64,000 bases of DNA from Salinibacterium hongtaonis. Lineage in GTDB: Bacteria; Actinomycetota; Actinomycetes; Actinomycetales; Microbacteriaceae. Under the pieces are notes generated by a model. It searched no databases, was not told the DNA's origin, and saw nothing but the letters and a program-made list of their open reading frames with translations. The position numbers were made by a program, and so were the translations under genes. Shown piece after piece: positions 44,486-53,839 of this stretch (the first letter of the stretch is position 1; each line of letters opens with the position of its first letter). Location: assembly GCF_003065485.1 (NCBI RefSeq), contig NZ_CP026951.1, positions 1,426,001 to 1,490,000 of the forward strand. Reading direction: 5' to 3'.

Positions 44486-46357
44486 ATGAGCCAATCCGTC
44501 AACCTCCCGGCACTGGGTGAGAGTGTCACCGAGGGCACGGTTACGCGCTGGTTGAAGAACGTCGGCGATCGGGTCGAGGTCGATGAGCCTCTGCTTGAGG
44601 TCTCAACCGACAAGGTCGATACCGAGATTCCGTCGCCCGTAGCCGGAGTCATCGAGGAGATCCTCGTTGCTGAGGACGAGACCGTCGAGGTTGGCGCTCC
44701 GCTCGTGCGCATCGGTGACGGCAGCAGCGACGCAGCAGCCCCGGACGCCACCGAGCCTGCAGCAGAAGCGGCTCCCGCCGCAGAAGCTCCAGCGCCTGAG
44801 GCGGCACCCGCTGAGCCTGCAGAGGCTCAGTCCGCGCCCGCCGAGCCCGTCTCCGCGGGTCAGCCCGTTGCCGAGCAGGCTCCTGCTGCCGAGTCTGCCC
44901 CGGCTGCGGATGCTCCCGGCCAGTCAGTCGTTCTCCCCTCGCTGGGTGAGAGTGTCACCGAGGGAACGGTAACCCGTCTTCTCAAGAAGGTCGGCGACAC
45001 TGTTGAGGTGGACGAGCCTCTTCTCGAGATCTCCACGGACAAGGTCGACACCGAGATCCCGTCGCCCATCTCCGGGATCGTTCAGGCGATTTTCGTCGAA
45101 GAAGACCAGACGATCGAAGTGGGTGCAGAGCTTCTCCGCATCGGAAGCGGTGCAGCGGCCCAGTCCGAGCCTGAAGCGCCCGCCGAGCAGGCAGCACCCG
45201 CCGAGGAAGCAGCTCCCGCCGAGGAGGCAGCTCCCGAGCAGGCAACTTCCGAGGAGGCAGCTCCCGAGCAGGCAACTTCCGAGCCCGCTGGGGAGACCGA
45301 GTACCTCCCGTCTGAGGTTCCCGCTCCGGCAGCTCCGGCAGCTGAAGCAGCACCTGCGGATGCCGCACCCGCCGCAGCACCTGCCGAGGCTGCACCCGCC
45401 GCAGCAGCTGCACCCGCAGCGCAGCCTGCAATCAACGCCGGGTACGTCACCCCCCTCGTTCGCAAGCTTGCGAACGAAAAGGGCGTCGACCTTAGCTCTC
45501 TCTCCGGCACCGGTGTCGGCGGTCGCATCCGCAAAGAGGATGTGCTCGCAGCGGCAGCTCCTGCTGCTGCTCCGGTAGAAGCATCCGCTCCTGCTGCGGT
45601 TCCTGCCGCCACGGCGACCGCTGTGGAGGTTTCTGAGCTTCGCGGTACGACGGTTCCCATGACGCGCCTGCGCAAGGTCGTTGCCGAGCGCGCGGTTATC
45701 TCGATGCAGTCGTCTGCTCAGCTGACGACGGTCATTGAGGTCGACGTTACCAAGGTCGCTGCTTTCCGCACGAAGGTCAAGGACGAGTTCCTGGAGAAGA
45801 CGGGTACGAAGCTTACGTTCCTGCCGTTCTTCGCTCTCGCAACAGCCGAGGCTCTGAAGGCATACCCGATCATCAACGCGACGATCGACGGTGAGAACAT
45901 CGTCTACCCGCCGCAGGAGAACATCAGCATCGCGGTTGACACCGAGCGTGGCTTGCTGACACCGGTCGTGCGCGACGCGGGTTCGCTGGACATCGCCGGC
46001 CTGGCTGCACAAATCGCTGATCTCGCGGAGCGCACCCGCGAAAACAAGCTCAAGCCAGACGAGCTCGCTGGCGGAACGTTCACGCTAACCAACACCGGTT
46101 CGCGCGGCGCTCTGTTTGACACGCCCGTTGTGTTCCTGCCGCAGTCGGCAATCTTGGGCACCGGAATCGTGACCAAGCGTCCCGTCGTCGTCTCCGACAG
46201 CGGCAGCGACAGCGACGCGATCGCCGTTCGATCGATGGTTTACCTTGCTCTCTCGTATGACCACCGCATCATCGATGGAGCAGACGCTTCTCGATTCCTC
46301 GTGATGATCAAGAACCGCCTCGAGGCTGGTGACTTTACGAACAACCTCGGCATCTAG
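44486..46357 (+). CDS. sucB: Dihydrolipoamide acyltransferase E2 (2-oxoacid dehydrogenase complex)
   Basis: A 623-residue E2. Two lipoyl domains (about 1-77 and 150-226), each with the lipoylated lysine in [12 protein letters not shown]; an Ala/Pro/Glu-rich linker after each; the E3-binding domain [20 protein letters not shown] near 320-355; and the catalytic domain ending with [17 protein letters not shown]. The two lipoyl domains are nearly identical in DNA, a recent internal duplication. Actinobacterial E2 proteins of this type act in pyruvate and 2-oxoglutarate dehydrogenases, so the acyl specificity is open. Stop shared (CTAG) with the convergent pseudokinase. Confidence 0.93.
   Translation: MSQSVNLPALGESVTEGTVTRWLKNVGDRVEVDEPLLEVSTDKVDTEIPSPVAGVIEEILVAEDETVEVGAPLVRIGDGSSDAAAPDATEPAAEAAPAAEAPAPEAAPAEPAEAQSAPAEPVSAGQPVAEQAPAAESAPAADAPGQSVVLPSLGESVTEGTVTRLLKKVGDTVEVDEPLLEISTDKVDTEIPSPISGIVQAIFVEEDQTIEVGAELLRIGSGAAAQSEPEAPAEQAAPAEEAAPAEEAAPEQATSEEAAPEQATSEPAGETEYLPSEVPAPAAPAAEAAPADAAPAAAPAEAAPAAAAAPAAQPAINAGYVTPLVRKLANEKGVDLSSLSGTGVGGRIRKEDVLAAAAPAAAPVEASAPAAVPAATATAVEVSELRGTTVPMTRLRKVVAERAVISMQSSAQLTTVIEVDVTKVAAFRTKVKDEFLEKTGTKLTFLPFFALATAEALKAYPIINATIDGENIVYPPQENISIAVDTERGLLTPVVRDAGSLDIAGLAAQIADLAERTRENKLKPDELAGGTFTLTNTGSRGALFDTPVVFLPQSAILGTGIVTKRPVVVSDSGSDSDAIAVRSMVYLALSYDHRIIDGADASRFLVMIKNRLEAGDFTNNLGI
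45221..45280 (+). repeat. 30-bp tandem repeat in the sucB linker
   Basis: Two exact adjacent copies (45221-45250 and 45251-45280) of a unit starting GAGGAGGCAG, encoding [10 protein letters not shown] twice in the flexible linker after the second lipoyl domain. Confidence 0.9.
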
Positions 46358-47901
46358 ATTTCGTAGATATCGCGGATCTTCCATACGGCCTCGCTCCTGA
46401 CTATCAGGAGCGAGGCCGTATGACTGTATCCAGGCTCCGCCCCGGCACCGAGCTGGTTCGCGTCTGATTGCGAGACTGCTGGTTCGCGAAGCAGCACCGC
46501 CGACCCCATCTGATCCACAAGCTCAAGGGCATTCGGAGCCCATGGTTGGGAGCCCCGGTCGGTACGACTGGCCTCGCCTCGCTGAGTAGCCATAATCGTC
46601 TCGGCGTCCGAAAGGAGAACGGGCGACTCGCCATGCACTATCGCTTCGAGGCACGTCACCGACCCCTCCGCAATGCATGCGGAGCGAACCCGCAGTAGCT
46701 CAACACCCGCTGCTGCGGCATCGTCGCCGCTGAGAATGGCCGCCGAGTCGAGATTCGGCGGGGCGTCAGCACCGTCAACAGTGCCGCGGTCCTCCGCCGG
46801 CGCCTCCTGACGAGGCAAAGCTTCCGCGGGCACCACCGCGGCGGATTCGTCTGCCGCCGTCTCGGCATCCTCCTGGTCCGCGACAAGGAGCCCGACTGCA
46901 AGCGCTCCGCACAGCACGGCGACGCTGCCGAGCAAGAAGTACCGTCGGCGAACAAGGGCGAGTGCCTGCCATGCGGCTCTGGCGGCCCGCACAACCGAAT
47001 CCACCGCAACATCGGCGGCATCCGCAAGAGAACCGGGCACGCCCAAAAACCGTAGGTGCAAGCCGTCTCGGTGCTCCTCTGCTTCTCGACTGATGGTGGC
47101 GCTCATCTGCCCGCGAAGCTCGAGAGGCCGTGCTCGCGCGGCATCCGGCGCCCTGTCTGTGTACGACACCGGCGAGGGGTCGGCGAGATCAAACAACCGA
47201 TCGGCGAGTTCTGCGGCAAATGCAGGACTTGCCGTGGCATCGGATGCCAACCAGTCTTCGAGGCCACCGGCCCCGCGCTCCCCTACGACTTTGCCGAGGA
47301 GCACTCTTGTCAGGGCGGAGAGAGCGAGCCGGTCTCCGCGGAAGTCTTTGTCAGATGCCAGCACTGCGGGGGTCGCAGGACGGCGGCCATCGATCTCCTT
47401 CGCGGAACCAAAACCCACAAGGACGGGAGCGCCATCCTCACTCAACAGCACAGAGCCCACACCGATCGAACCGTGGCTGACGAGCGCATCATGCATCTCA
47501 CTGATCGCACTGCAGAGCGGCGCAACCACGGTGACAACCTCGCCTATGTGCAAGGCCTCCCGCGCCGAGAGCAGACGAGTGAGGCCGCCGGGCTCGTACC
47601 TCGGAAGCACAAGGCAGGGCGCCAGCGCAGCCGTGGTGGCAACATCGAGGACAGGCACAATGTGCGGATGGTCGAGCCGCAACAGCACCCTGAGTTCTGA
47701 GTCAATACTGGCCGCAGGCACCTCAGGGCGAAACACTTTGAGAGCCACCAAGTCGGAACCGAACTCTGCGTCATCGGCCTTACCGACGATGGAGCCGGCT
47801 TCTCCTCCGGATTGATCGGCCAGGGGCCTGCCCAGCCAGACCTCGCACCTGTCCCCCGCGCCGAGGCGTCGAAGCGTGCGATACCCGGCGATGAAAGTCA
47901 T
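46354..47901 (-). CDS. Receptor-like pseudokinase with one membrane helix
   Basis: A 515-residue protein with an N-terminal Ser/Thr-kinase-like domain (1-270): glycine loop [16 protein letters not shown] with Lys55, and a catalytic-loop position HGSIGVGS in place of HRDxKxxN, and GFG (163-165) in place of DFG. Both catalytic aspartates are gone, so phosphotransfer is not expected. A membrane helix lies near residues 340-365 and an extracytoplasmic domain of about 140 residues follows. It may bind ATP or sense signals and act as a scaffold. Start ATG 47901 is chosen by the [13 protein letters not shown] match. Terminator-like hairpin within its 3' end. Confidence 0.78.
   Translation of the reverse strand: MTFIAGYRTLRRLGAGDRCEVWLGRPLADQSGGEAGSIVGKADDAEFGSDLVALKVFRPEVPAASIDSELRVLLRLDHPHIVPVLDVATTAALAPCLVLPRYEPGGLTRLLSAREALHIGEVVTVVAPLCSAISEMHDALVSHGSIGVGSVLLSEDGAPVLVGFGSAKEIDGRRPATPAVLASDKDFRGDRLALSALTRVLLGKVVGERGAGGLEDWLASDATASPAFAAELADRLFDLADPSPVSYTDRAPDAARARPLELRGQMSATISREAEEHRDGLHLRFLGVPGSLADAADVAVDSVVRAARAAWQALALVRRRYFLLGSVAVLCGALAVGLLVADQEDAETAADESAAVVPAEALPRQEAPAEDRGTVDGADAPPNLDSAAILSGDDAAAAGVELLRVRSACIAEGSVTCLEAIVHGESPVLLSDAETIMATQRGEASRTDRGSQPWAPNALELVDQMGSAVLLREPAVSQSDANQLGAGAEPGYSHTASLLIVRSEAVWKIRDIYEI
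46382..46422. terminator. 19-bp hairpin inside the pseudokinase 3' end, likely sucB terminator
   Basis: A perfect 19-bp inverted repeat (arms 46382-46400 and 46404-46422, starting CATACGGCC) with a 3-base loop, 25 bases after the sucB stop but within the coding sequence of the convergent gene. No T-run follows, but the stem is very stable. Confidence 0.7.
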
Positions 47902-48021
47902 GCTGCCTAGGCTCGCAGGGGACCAGGACGACTCCGTCCCGCTGTGAAAAGGTTGTGAGCGAGAGCAGGTAACGGCAACTGTGTGGGATCGAGGTGTCCG
48001 CACAGGCCCTATTCTTGATGC

Positions 48022-48738
48022 ATGGCACGCCGAGACAAATCAGCCCCGAAGACTCCCAAGGAACCGGGCCGCATTAAGCAGATGTACCAGGTCTTCAAGA
48101 TGACCAAACGGTACGACCCCAGCTCCGTTTGGTGGATGCTGCTGGCCTTTGTCGGCCCGCTCGCCGCCGTTGTCGTCACCGGTATCTTCATCTCTGGCAA
48201 CAACGTCTTTGGCCTAATCCTCTGGATTATCTCCGGCCTTCTCGCCGGCCTGCTCGTCTTTCTCATAGTCCTGAGTCGCAAGGCAGAGCGCGCTGCATAT
48301 TCGCAGATCAAGGGACAACCGGGCGCTGTCGGCGCCGTGCTCAAGAGCTCACTTCGTCGCGGCTGGACCGCAAGCGAGATTCCTGTCGCTGTGAGCCCTC
48401 GCACTCAGGATGCCGTCTACCGTGCCGTTGGCCGCGGTGGGATCGTCTTGATTGGCGAGGGCCCCAAGACGCGAACCACTCGCATGCTCGAGGACGAGCG
48501 CCGCAAGGTCGCCAGAGTTGCGGCCAATGTGCCGATTCACATAATCCACGTAGGCCCCGATGAGGACTCCGTGCCGCTCCACAAGATCGCCAGCACGCTC
48601 GGTAGCTACAAGAAGGCCCTCACCAAGGCCGAGGTCTATGCCGTCAACAACCGTGTGACATCGCTGACGACGAAGACGGGGCTGGCGATCCCCAAGGGCA
48701 TCGACCCGACCAAGGTTCGCGCCCCGCGCCCACGCTAG
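48022..48738 (+). CDS. DUF4191 membrane protein
   Basis: A 238-residue protein with two membrane helices between residues 40 and 95 and a basic cytoplasmic C-terminal domain ending PTKVRAPRPR. It matches actinobacterial DUF4191, found in the same place upstream of RDD and glnA in mycobacteria (unknown function). A strong bidirectional terminator separates it from the convergent RDD gene. Confidence 0.82.
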   Translation: MARRDKSAPKTPKEPGRIKQMYQVFKMTKRYDPSSVWWMLLAFVGPLAAVVVTGIFISGNNVFGLILWIISGLLAGLLVFLIVLSRKAERAAYSQIKGQPGAVGAVLKSSLRRGWTASEIPVAVSPRTQDAVYRAVGRGGIVLIGEGPKTRTTRMLEDERRKVARVAANVPIHIIHVGPDEDSVPLHKIASTLGSYKKALTKAEVYAVNNRVTSLTTKTGLAIPKGIDPTKVRAPRPR

Positions 48739-48773
48739 TTGCTGGACCCGGGCAACAGACCGGGCTAGCAGGC

Positions 48774-48814
48774 ATAAAGGAGGGGCACACGAATACCGTG
48801 TGCCCCTCCTTTAT
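48774..48814. terminator. Bidirectional terminator between DUF4191 and RDD genes
   Basis: A perfect 18-bp stem (ATAAAGGAGGGGCACACG and its complement) with a 5-base loop, ending in TTTAT on the plus strand and likewise on the minus strand. Confidence 0.85.
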
Positions 48815-48834
48815 CGCTGTCGTTTCGCGAATGT

Positions 48835-49251
48835 CTACCGCACCCGCACAAGCACCGTTCCGGTGATCTTGTCGTGAAGACCGCGCTGGTCGGCATCCCA
48901 AATAAGCGCAGGGATTACGAGCGCGAGTAGTAACGTCCGCACGAGGGGGCGCCAGATTCCCACCCAGCCTCCGCGAATAGGAACGACCCTCAGGCCGACG
49001 CAGAGGTGGCCGATTCCGCCCGAGGTCAGCGGGATAAAGAGAACCTGGGTCGCCATGAAGATCAGCGTTGACGCCCACTGCTCGTAACCGAAGAACACGG
49101 CAGAGAGTAGAGCCGCGAGGGCGAAGTCAATGAGGAGGGCCGCAATCCGCCTCAGCGGCCTCGCGACCGAACGCGGGCCCGTTTCGGGGAGGCCGAGCCG
49201 CTGACCCGGCCATGAGGAGACGGACGGCGTGGCCTGAGTTGCTGATGGCAT
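48835..49251 (-). CDS. RDD family membrane protein
   Basis: A 138-residue protein with three membrane helices. The RDD signature is degenerate: [18 protein letters not shown] at helix 1 and the C-terminal [17 protein letters not shown], which is the conserved D..LHD.. motif of the family. Function unknown, possibly a small ion or proton exchanger. It is divergent from glnA; the GlnR-type box at 49279-49316 lies between them and might also affect this gene. Confidence 0.8.
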   Translation of the reverse strand: MPSATQATPSVSSWPGQRLGLPETGPRSVARPLRRIAALLIDFALAALLSAVFFGYEQWASTLIFMATQVLFIPLTSGGIGHLCVGLRVVPIRGGWVGIWRPLVRTLLLALVIPALIWDADQRGLHDKITGTVLVRVR

Positions 49252-49278
49252 ACATCCAGTCTACGAGGCCAGTGACGC

Positions 49279-49316
49279 GTAACATGGGCGAAACAAAGGT
49301 GACACCGTGGGGAAAC
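49279..49316 (+). promoter_or_regulatory. GlnR-type operator upstream of glnA
   Basis: GTAAC-N6-GAAAC-N6-GACAC-N6-GAAAC, all spacers exactly six bases, ending 72 bases before the glnA ATG. It matches the known GlnR consensus better than the amt site does. Confidence 0.82.
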
Positions 49317-49388
49317 CCCGCACAAATAGCCTCCCCTTGTCTGCATTTGCAGGTGTCACTTCCACCTTCGCTCATTGGAGTCCAACGC

Positions 49389-50813
49389 ATGTTCACTGAT
49401 TCGTCCGAGGTGCTCAAGTTCATCAAAGACAACGACGTGAAGTTTCTTGATATCCGCTTCACCGACCTGCCTGGTGTGCAACAGCACTTCAACATTCCGG
49501 CGTCAACAGTGGACGAGGACTTCTTTCGCGATGGCCAGCTCTTTGACGGCTCGTCGATCCGTGGCTTTGCCTCGATCCACGAGTCCGACATGCAGCTGAT
49601 CCCCGACGTCAGCACCGCATACCTGGACCCGTTCCGCGCAGAGAAGACCCTCATCATGGTCTTCGACATCTACAACCCCCGCAACGGCGAGGTTTATGGC
49701 CGTGACCCGCGCCAGGTAGCCAAGAAGGCCGAGAAGTACCTGGCCTCCACAGGCATCGCCGACACCGCGTACTTCGCCCCCGAGGCCGAGTTCTACATCT
49801 TCGATGACGTCCGCTACGAGACCAAGCAGAACTCCAGTTTCTTTTCCGTTGACTCCGAAGAGGGCGCCTGGAACACCGGACGCGTCGAAGAGGGTGGAAA
49901 CCTGGGCAACAAGACGCCTTACAAGGGCGGCTATTTTCCCGTCAGCCCCGTCGACAAGCAGGCGGACCTTCGCGACGACATCAGCCTCAAGCTGATCGAC
50001 GCTGGCCTCATCCTGGAGCGCGCACACCACGAGGTGGGAACCGGCGGCCAGGCAGAGATCAACTACCGCTTCGACACGATGGTGCACGCGGCCGACGACA
50101 TCCTCAAGTTCAAGTACATCGTCAAGAACACGGCGAACGACTGGGGCAAGACCGCAACGTTCATGCCCAAGCCCCTTTTCGGTGACAACGGATCGGGCAT
50201 GCACACCCACCAGTCGCTCTGGAGCGACGGTAAGCCACTCTTCTACGACGAGGCTGGCTACGGCGGGCTCAGCGACCTGGCTCGCTGGTACATCGGTGGC
50301 CTGCTCGCGCACGCCCCCGCCGTTCTCGCGTTCACGAACCCGACACTCAACTCGTACCGACGCCTCGTGCCCGGCTTCGAGGCACCCGTCAACCTCGTGT
50401 ACTCGGCCGGTAACCGCTCTGCGGCCATCCGCATCCCGATCACGGGTACCAACCCCAAGGCGAAGCGCATTGAGTTCCGCGCGCCCGACGCCTCGAGCAA
50501 CCCGTACCTCGCCTTCGCGGCGCAGATGATGGCTGGCCTCGACGGCATCAAGAACCGCATCGAGCCGCTCGCCCCGGTCGACAAGGACCTCTACGAGCTT
50601 CCCCCCGAGGAGGCCAAGGGCATCCCGCAGGTTCCTCGCGGACTCGCGGAGTCGCTTGAGGCTCTTGAGGCTGACCACGAGTTCCTTCTTCAGGGCAACG
50701 TGTTCACCAAGGACCTCATTGAGACGTGGATCGCGTACAAGCGTGAGCAGGAGATTCTTCCCGCCGCGCAGCGCCCGACCCCGATCGAGTATGAGCTGTA
50801 CTACGGCGTCTAA
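49389..50813 (+). CDS. glnA: Glutamine synthetase I
   Basis: A 474-residue dodecameric GSI-beta that joins ammonia to glutamate with ATP. Seen: the Asp latch region [17 protein letters not shown], metal-ligand segment [14 protein letters not shown] region [24 protein letters not shown], and the adenylylation tyrosine in [11 protein letters not shown] near residue 400. The neighbouring glnE would modify this residue. ATG 49389 is chosen because it gives the standard N terminus [23 protein letters not shown]. Controlled by GlnR by the operator upstream. Confidence 0.97.
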   Translation: MFTDSSEVLKFIKDNDVKFLDIRFTDLPGVQQHFNIPASTVDEDFFRDGQLFDGSSIRGFASIHESDMQLIPDVSTAYLDPFRAEKTLIMVFDIYNPRNGEVYGRDPRQVAKKAEKYLASTGIADTAYFAPEAEFYIFDDVRYETKQNSSFFSVDSEEGAWNTGRVEEGGNLGNKTPYKGGYFPVSPVDKQADLRDDISLKLIDAGLILERAHHEVGTGGQAEINYRFDTMVHAADDILKFKYIVKNTANDWGKTATFMPKPLFGDNGSGMHTHQSLWSDGKPLFYDEAGYGGLSDLARWYIGGLLAHAPAVLAFTNPTLNSYRRLVPGFEAPVNLVYSAGNRSAAIRIPITGTNPKAKRIEFRAPDASSNPYLAFAAQMMAGLDGIKNRIEPLAPVDKDLYELPPEEAKGIPQVPRGLAESLEALEADHEFLLQGNVFTKDLIETWIAYKREQEILPAAQRPTPIEYELYYGV

Positions 50814-50821
50814 TCGCTAAG

Positions 50822-50859
50822 AGATAAGGGCCGCAGAAGCGATTCTGCGGCCCTTATCT
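50822..50859. terminator. Bidirectional terminator between glnA and glnE
   Basis: A perfect 17-bp stem (arms 50822-50838 and 50843-50859, starting AGATAAGGGCC) with a GCGA loop, just after the glnA stop and before the convergent glnE stop. Confidence 0.87.
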
Positions 50860-50888
50860 GCGTCTGGGGCCCAACGGGCCGCCCGTCG

Positions 50889-53831
50889 CTAGATCGTGGG
50901 GCTAAAGGGCTTTTCCACACCGTAGAAGCGGCGTTCGAAAACCGCCCGAGAATGCCGAGTCGTGCGAAGGTAGTCCTCCTCCAGATCCGTGGCAGATCCC
51001 GCAGGATAGCCAAGGATACGGGCCACCCCGTCGAGCTGCTGGCGGTCGGTGGGCAGAACATCCGAAGTCTTGGCGGACCACAGGGTGATTGCCGACCGGA
51101 TGCGCGAGGCCAAGATCCACGCTTCGCGCAGCATATGCGCGTCCGACTCCGTCACCTCTTCGGCAACGACCGCTGCGGTCAGGGCATCGAGCGTAGACGG
51201 CGTGCGCAGCCCGGCATTCTTTGCTCCGAGCCTCAACTGAATGAGCTGCACGAACCACTCGACATCGCTGAGCGAACCGCGCCCGAGCTTGAGATGACGA
51301 GAGGGGTCAGCGCCCTGCGGGAGGCGCTCCGATTCGACCCTCGCCTTGATGCGTTTGACCTCGCGCACCTCGGCCTCCGAGATCGACTCCGGGTAGCGAA
51401 CCGCATCGGCAACGGCCATGAAGTCACGAAGGAGTCCGGCATCTCCCGCAACACCTCGCGCCCGGAGAAGCGCCTGAGCTTCCCATGTGAGGGACCATCG
51501 GGCGTAGTAAGCCCGATAAGACTCCAGCGACCGGGCGATAGGACCATTGCGACCCTCGGGGCGCAGATTGGCATCGAGCTCGAATGGCAGCTGCGGATCT
51601 TCTGTCAGCCTGATGAGGTCCGACACAATCCGCTCCGCGCGCCGCTGCGCTACCTCTGGCTCCACAGTGGTCGGACGGTAAACGTACATGACGTCGGCGT
51701 CTGATCCGAAGCCGAGTTCGCCCCCGCCGTAGCGCCCCATGGCGATGATGCCGAATTCGATTCCGTCGGGCTCGCGGCGAATCGCCGACAGCATGCCGTC
51801 GAGGAACATGCTGTTGATCTCGGACAGCCCGCGGCCGAGATCCTCGATGGAAACGATATCGAGCATCGATCCCAGAGCGAGGCGCAGCACCTCGCGGCGG
51901 CGGGCCGCACGTAGCGCGGCCGCGACGGGCTCCGCCTCGGAGTGGCGGCGCAACAATGCCGAGGCCTCCTCGCGCAGCAAGGACGGCATCCTCGGGCGCA
52001 GGTCGTCGTCGTTCTCAAGCCATGCAGCCGATTCAGGAAACCGCTCAAGCAATGCGCCGACATAGCGCGACCCCGAGAGAACCTCAGTGAGGCGTTTGGC
52101 GGCCCCGGAGGAATCCCTCAACATGCGCAGGTACCAGTACGACTCCCCCAACCGGTCGCTGAGCCGCCGGAACGCGAGCAAACCGTAGTCCGGGTCAGCC
52201 CCCTCGGAGAACCACTGAAGCATGACGGGGAGCAGATTGCGCTGAATCTGGGCCCGCCGGGAGACACCGGTCGTCATCGCCGCAATGTGGGCGAGCGCAC
52301 CGCGGGGATCAATAAAGCCGATCGCAGCGAGTCGTGCTTCTGCCTGCTCGCTGCTGAGCGCCAATCCCGCCTCGGGCAGTGCTGCTACCGCAGAGAGTAG
52401 CGGGCGGTAAAAGAGCTTCTCGTGCAGGGTGCGCACGGCTGCCTTGCGGGCCGCCCATTGCTCAAGAATGCCGGCCGCCGTCGTCGCGAGCCCGCTGGCC
52501 CGCGCCAGCACCCGAAGGGCGCCCTCGTCGCGCGGCATGAGGTGGGTCCTGGTGAGTTTGGCGAGCTGCACTCGGTGCTCAAGCACTCTCAGAAACTGGT
52601 AATCGTGAGCGAACTCCGCCGCCTCGGCACGGCCGATGTAGCCGCCCTCGGCGAGGGCTTCGAGCGCCTCGAGGCTGCCTCGCTGCCGAACCTGCGGATC
52701 TGAGTTGCCGTGCACAAGCTGCAGGAGCTGAATCGTGAACTCGATGTCCCGGATGCCTCCGGGGCCGAGCTTTAGCTGAATATCGACTTCGTCTGACGGG
52801 ATGTGTTCCGTGACGCGTTCGCGCATTTTTTGCACGCCGCCGACGAAGTTCTCGCGCGACGAACTCCGCCAGATGAGAGGGGCTAGGGCCTCTTCGTACC
52901 GGCGGCCAAGCTCCGTGTCTCCCGCCATGGCACGGGCCTTGATCAGAGCTTGAAATTCCCAGCTCTTGGCCCACCGCTCGTAATAGGCAACATGCGATTC
53001 GAGCGTGCGCACCAAAGCGCCGTCCTTGCCCTCTGGCCGCAGGTTGGCGTCGACATCCCACAGGGCAGGCTCGCCCGCGAGTTCGGTGATGCCGTGCATG
53101 GTCTGGATCGCAAGCCGCGTGCCGATTTCGACGGCGCGACCCGTCTCGATCGACGAAGCCGCTTCGACGACAAAGATCACGTCGACGTCGCTCACATAGT
53201 TGAGTTCGCGTGCGCCAGCCTTACCCATGCCGATAACGGCAAGCTTGGTGGCGGCTACCTCATCTGCGGGGAACGGCACGAGAGTCCTGGCGATAACCAG
53301 CGAAGCCTCGATGACGGCGGCGGCAAGATCGGCGAGGGCACCCGTGACAGCGGGGATGCCCGCCAAAGGGTCGCGCAGTCCGAGGTCATAAGCGGTGATC
53401 GCGGTGACGTGACGGCGGTAGCGCACGCGGATCGCGTCCCACGCGCGCTCGCCCTCGGCGGAATGTGCGGCCTCGACGAGATCATCCCGATACCGTTCAG
53501 CGGTCCATGGATGCTCCAGAGCGGATTCAAGAACGTCCAGCTGATCCGGATGCCGCCGCAGAAAATCTGCGAGCCCCAGGGAGGCTCCCAGCACCCGGAT
53601 GAGTCTCTCGGCACCGCCGGGCGAATCCAGAATCACACGGGTTTCGCTTGGGGCAGTCTCGAGTAACCCGAGCAACAGAGTGAGCGCCTGATCGGGGTCA
53701 GCAGCCTTGGCGAACTCCGGCAGGAGCTGCGCCCCGGAGTCCCCCAGGAGCTCGAGCCGATCCCGCGCCTCCCCTAGGCGCGCGAATCCTATGCGGGCAA
53801 GGTCGGTAAGAGAGGTGCGTTCGCGTCTCAT
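50889..53831 (-). CDS. glnE: Glutamine synthetase adenylyltransferase/removase
   Basis: About 980 residues, with two nucleotidyltransferase halves that add or remove AMP on glutamine synthetase. First active site NYVSDVDVIFVVE near residue 207, second GSDADVMYVYRP near 710, each followed by an acidic helical region (HD-like GRMG variants NLRPEGKDGALVRTLES and NLRPEGRNGPIARSLES). ATG 53831 follows the glnA2 stop by 8 bases, so it is co-transcribed with glnA2. Confidence 0.95.
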   Translation of the reverse strand: MRRERTSLTDLARIGFARLGEARDRLELLGDSGAQLLPEFAKAADPDQALTLLLGLLETAPSETRVILDSPGGAERLIRVLGASLGLADFLRRHPDQLDVLESALEHPWTAERYRDDLVEAAHSAEGERAWDAIRVRYRRHVTAITAYDLGLRDPLAGIPAVTGALADLAAAVIEASLVIARTLVPFPADEVAATKLAVIGMGKAGARELNYVSDVDVIFVVEAASSIETGRAVEIGTRLAIQTMHGITELAGEPALWDVDANLRPEGKDGALVRTLESHVAYYERWAKSWEFQALIKARAMAGDTELGRRYEEALAPLIWRSSSRENFVGGVQKMRERVTEHIPSDEVDIQLKLGPGGIRDIEFTIQLLQLVHGNSDPQVRQRGSLEALEALAEGGYIGRAEAAEFAHDYQFLRVLEHRVQLAKLTRTHLMPRDEGALRVLARASGLATTAAGILEQWAARKAAVRTLHEKLFYRPLLSAVAALPEAGLALSSEQAEARLAAIGFIDPRGALAHIAAMTTGVSRRAQIQRNLLPVMLQWFSEGADPDYGLLAFRRLSDRLGESYWYLRMLRDSSGAAKRLTEVLSGSRYVGALLERFPESAAWLENDDDLRPRMPSLLREEASALLRRHSEAEPVAAALRAARRREVLRLALGSMLDIVSIEDLGRGLSEINSMFLDGMLSAIRREPDGIEFGIIAMGRYGGGELGFGSDADVMYVYRPTTVEPEVAQRRAERIVSDLIRLTEDPQLPFELDANLRPEGRNGPIARSLESYRAYYARWSLTWEAQALLRARGVAGDAGLLRDFMAVADAVRYPESISEAEVREVKRIKARVESERLPQGADPSRHLKLGRGSLSDVEWFVQLIQLRLGAKNAGLRTPSTLDALTAAVVAEEVTESDAHMLREAWILASRIRSAITLWSAKTSDVLPTDRQQLDGVARILGYPAGSATDLEEDYLRTTRHSRAVFERRFYGVEKPFSPTI

Positions 53832-53839
53832 CGGTCGGG

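Noticed and set aside
43081-44751. Long open frame antisense to lpd and the start of sucB
   Set aside because: Runs across two clear genes on the other strand, no domain, composition typical of antisense frames in high-GC DNA.
49503-50678. Open frame antisense to glnA (about 391 codons)
   Set aside because: Shadow of glnA; valine/glutamate-rich and without family features.
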